This document shows positions 61,322 to 64,000 of a stretch of DNA of 64,000 nt, one piece after another (position 1 is the stretch's first letter; each line of letters opens with the position of its first letter). Source of the DNA: Przewalskia tangutica (taxonomy: Eukaryota > Streptophyta > Magnoliopsida > Solanales > Solanaceae); NCBI GenBank assembly GCA_029844215.1, contig CM056730.1, positions 55,750,924-55,814,923 of the forward strand. Reading direction: 5' to 3'. A program made the position numbers and the translations under genes. Under the pieces are notes generated by a model. That model saw nothing but the letters and a program-made list of their open reading frames with translations, had not been told where the DNA came from and did not search any database.

Positions 61322-61454
61322 GATGTACCATGACCTCAGATGTATGTATTGGTGGGATGGCCTGAAGAGGGACGTGACAGGGTTTGTGGCCCACTGTCCG
61401 AATTGTCGGCCAGTCGAGTTGAGCACGAAGCGGTGGGCTATTGCAGGCGATTGA
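61242..61454 (+). pseudogene. pol: pol: integrase HHCC zinc-binding domain
   Basis: Third frame. H in EAHSARYSIHLG (histidine codon at 61284) and the pair HCPNC (61392-61406) form the N-terminal zinc site of Ty3/gypsy integrase, with WWDGLKRDV between them. The frame breaks again near 61410-61440, where the other integrases of this type continue without interruption into the core. Confidence 0.9.
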
Positions 61455-62061
61455 TATTCCGACATGGAAGTGGGAGTTGATCACAATGGATTTTGTTCTG
61501 AGGTTACCTCGTACTCAGAGGAAGTGTGATTCCATCTGGGTTATTGTAGACAGGCTGACGAAATCAGCCCACTTTCTTCCAGTCAGGACTATGTATTCGG
61601 CTGAGGATTATGCTAGATTGTATATCAGGGAGATTGTGAGACTGCACGGAGTTCCTATATCTATTATATCAGATAGAGGAGCCCAATTTACGGGTAACTT
61701 CTGGAGGTCTTTCCAGAAGGGGTTAGGGACACAGGTGAGTCTCAGTACCGTTCTTCATCCTCAGACCGACGGGCAGGCAGAGCGTACTATCCAGACACTT
61801 GAGGATATGCTGTGGGCCTGTATTATTGATTTCAGGGGTAGCTGGGAGGATTATTTACCTCTTATTGAGTTTGCATATAACAACAGCTACCATTCTAGCA
61901 TTCAGATGGCGCCATATGAGGCTTTGTATGGGCGGAAGTGTAGGTCGCTGATTGGTTGGTTCGACGTGGGCGAGGTTCAATTAGTTGGCCCAGACTTGAT
62001 TCAGCAGGCGGTGGATAAGGTGAAGCTTATCCGAGAAGCTGATAGCGGCTCGAAGTCGTGA
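61441..62061 (+). pseudogene. pol: pol: integrase catalytic core
   Basis: Fourth frame. The DDE triad is complete: aspartate in MDFVLRLP (61489-61491), aspartate in ISDRGAQFT (61672-61674) and glutamate in QAERTIQTLED (61780-61782), with the spacing usual for retroelement integrases. SAHFLPVRT, HPQTDG and FAYNNSYHSSI are further family signatures. The core joins the cDNA to the chromosome. The frame ends at about 62058, where a CAG-rich stretch before SYADNRRR has lost bases. Confidence 0.93.
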
Positions 62062-62561
62062 AGTCTTATGCAGATAATCGGCGTCGACATTTGGAGTTTC
62101 AGGTTGACGATTGGGTCTTCTTGAAGGTATCACCCATGAAGGGTGTGATGAGGTTCGGAAAGAAGGGGAAACTTAGCCCAAGGTACATTGGGCCTTATCA
62201 GATCGTCCGTATAGTAGGCAAGGTTGCCTATGAGTTGGAACTGTCGTCCGACTTGGAGGCAGTACATCCGGTCTTTCATGTTTCTATGTTGCGGAAGTGT
62301 ATCAGAGATCCATCGAGAGTTTTCCCAGCTAGCGAGGTCCAGGTGACAGAGGGGTTATCGTATGAGGAGAGTCCCATAGCGATACTCAATCGCCAGGTCA
62401 GGCGACTGCGGACCAAAGATGTGGCTTCTGTCAAAGTCTTGTGGCGGAATGATAATAGAGAGGAGATGACTTGGGAAGCAGAGGAGGACATGATGAATAA
62501 GTATCCTCACTTATTCCCTACACCTTCAGGTAATTCATTTCCCTTACTTGTCAAGTTTTAA
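62058..62561 (+). pseudogene. pol: pol: integrase C-terminal domain and chromodomain
   Basis: Fifth frame, open for 167 codons to a TAA at 62559-62561. It begins SYADNRRRHLEF, followed by DWVFLKVSPMKGVMRFG, KLSPRYIGPYQI and HPVFHVSMLRKC, the usual gypsy integrase tail. The end (about 62376-62510) reads ILNRQVRRLR, then VKVLWRN and MTWEAEEDM, the pattern of a retrotransposon chromodomain. In this superfamily the chromodomain binds methylated histone H3 and directs integration to heterochromatin, which fits the nest seen here. Its presence makes the element a chromovirus; I favour the Tekay lineage. Confidence 0.92.
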
Positions 62562-62669
62562 TTGAACTATTTTGCTTAAGTGCTATTATGCGGCCACGTG
62601 TGGCATTATTGATATGTGGGGGTTGTAAAAGGAGACTATGTCGCTATCTATTAGATTGACTCTGAAAGA

Positions 62670-62704
62670 ACATTCGGGGACGAATGTTTCTAAGAGGGGA
62701 AGAA
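62670..62704 (+). other. Hairpin and polypurine tract of the autonomous element
   Basis: ACATTCGGGGACGAATGT (62670-62687), then AAGAGGGGAAGAA directly before the 3' LTR. Confidence 0.9.
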
Positions 62705-64000
62705 TGTTACACCCCGTAATCCCAGGACATGTATATAAGAACGTATGTATGAAATCAGGACTTTAAGATTTGAGACTTGTAGAATTTATCGAAATTATGG
62801 AAATGTCGGGAAACGAAATATTACGACGAATGGGATGGTGACACGTGTCACCCCCCTTGGATGGTCTTGGACGAATTAGACCAAGGACAAGAAAGTCATT
62901 TGACCAAGCTTGGATGATCAATTCTTGCAAGCCCAAAGCTTGATATTATTGACTAAGTCAAAGAGCCCACTTGGCTTGATATTTAAATTCCTTCATCTTA
63001 GACCACACAAGTGTTTTGATCTAGACCCTCCATTTAATTATATAAGCACACTAGTAGCAAGACAAGTCTTCCACACTTAGAAAAAATTTCAAGAAAATAT
63101 TGTTCTTGTTCTTGAGCTCTCGGGTTAGGCTCCATTTGAAGGACAAAAATTTTCGTTTGTGGTTCATAATTCACAACACTTTGAACCAAGGTTCCTAAGG
63201 GTATTGTAAGAATATCTCAATAGAAAGATCCCGAAAAAGCTTCATTTTTACATTAGTCGCAAGGTGAAAACCTAAGTCGTTTTCATAGTTTTGTGTGGAG
63301 ATTGAAGAAAAGTTGTTTGTGAACTTCTAAAGGTTTCAAATAGCGGATTGGAGTGTGAAGGAAAGGGGCTAAGTTGCTAAGGAGCGACTTTGTATCTTGG
63401 AGTTGGATTAAGGCTTGTCAAGGTAACAATCTTGTTCTCTTAATGTTATAAAATTACATATTGTTGTAGTTATGGATATAAACAAGCATGAGATATATAT
63501 TGAAGATTGAAATGTTATGGAATATTTGGATGGAATCCGAAAGTTTCATGTTTAACCTTAAGATTGTAATTCGATTTAGTTATTAGTTTTAGTCGTCGCA
63601 TTTCATATAAGGAAAGAATTGTAGTTGTTATTATCGATTGGGGCTATATAACATGTTAGACTAAACAACTTGGATTGAAAAAGAATTGGAAAAGACTTTG
63701 TGTTGTTGTACCCCGAATTGCCGAGAATGACATTGAATTATTGGACTAGTTTGATATCAATTGTGGGGCAGAATTTTACACGTCTTGTTAGGCGTGTAAT
63801 CCCCTTTTTGTTAGCTACATTGTTGAGCCTTAAATGTGGCATGTTTGGCTATTGAATTCGGGCCTTGAAAAAGGTGGAAAAGTACGTAGAAACAAAGGAA
63901 GTGTTGTCCGATTTTTCGTAGAATAAGTGACTTTACATTTAGAATATTCTACGTTTGAAACTAGAAGTTAATAGACGTATTATGGTCATTATAGGTTGAC
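62705..64000 (+). mobile_element. 3' LTR of the autonomous B element (cut by window end)
   Basis: Begins TGTTACACCCCGTAATCCC. TATATAAG at 63039-63046, donor-like CAAG|GTAACAATC with GT at 63423-63424. From 63195 on it is the near-identical partner of 1071-1871. The remaining roughly 1.8 kb is outside the window. Confidence 0.93.
63039..63046 (+). promoter_or_regulatory. TATA box of the autonomous element 3' LTR
   Basis: TATATAAG about 334 bases into the LTR, at the same offset as 43522 in the solo B LTR. Confidence 0.65.

Noticed and set aside
57849..62561. Endogenous pararetrovirus (RT plus RNase H in a plant genome)
   Set aside because: Presence of a DDE integrase, chromodomain, LTRs, polypurine tract and no movement-protein domain identifies a Ty3/gypsy chromovirus.
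1..64000. A host gene, tRNA cluster or novel defence-like system
   Set aside because: Every stretch could be assigned to an LTR, an internal retrotransposon region or a spacer common to several elements. No other conserved coding signal was seen.

Overview
This window is plant nuclear heterochromatin made almost entirely of nested Ty3/gypsy LTR retrotransposons. No host gene, tRNA, rRNA, DNA transposon or CRISPR array could be supported. The evidence is: plant-type initiator-Met-tRNA primer binding sites (TGGTATCAGAGC); polypurine tracts beside every 3' LTR; LTRs running TGTTATAC/TGTTACAC...GTGACA; and a gag-PR-RT-RNaseH-IN-chromodomain array at 57849-62561. The chromodomain places the elements among chromoviruses, and the gag/IN style is most like the Tekay (Del) lineage. 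An asterid such as a Solanaceae species is my best guess for the host, at low confidence.

Two related LTR families occur. Family B (starts TGTTACACC, about 3.1 kb) includes the only element with pol. Family A (starts TGTTATACC, about 3.06-3.5 kb) has elements reduced to LTR, gag, an unexplained spacer, sometimes an integrase tail, and LTR. They could only move with pol supplied in trans.

Layout, outermost first. (0) A plus-strand B element: its 5' LTR is 1071-3300 plus 57591-57642, the internal region is 57643-62704, and the 3' LTR runs from 62705 past the window end. Its 5' LTR also holds the right end of another B LTR (1-1070). (1) A minus-strand A element, here called Z, sits inside that 5' LTR: 3' LTR 42267-43188 plus 46304-48240, internal 48241-48568 plus 52078-54185, 5' LTR 54186-57590. 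Z carries a solo B LTR (43189-46298, target duplication ACAAC) and a solo A LTR (48569-52072). (2) Minus-strand element Y (3301-42266) lies inside Z's 3' LTR. Y contains (3a) minus-strand element E1 (7701-19705), itself carrying a solo LTR (12746-16269); (3b) plus-strand element E2 (19961-29556, target duplication GAAGG); and (3c) minus-strand element E3 (32239-41018, target duplication TTATC). About 54 kb has therefore accumulated inside one LTR, up to five layers deep. A deletion at 3300/3301 removed the left boundaries of two layers at once.

The main points for follow-up are: each LTR subfamily carries a different minisatellite in the same slot; a conserved splice-donor-like site and a repeated TATAAC/CTTTATGG module lie inside the LTR transcribed region; the A elements share a spacer where pol should be; and copies differ systematically at CAG/CTG (CHG) triplets, including inside primer binding sites and at pol frameshifts, which suggests methylation-linked base-calling error rather than biology.
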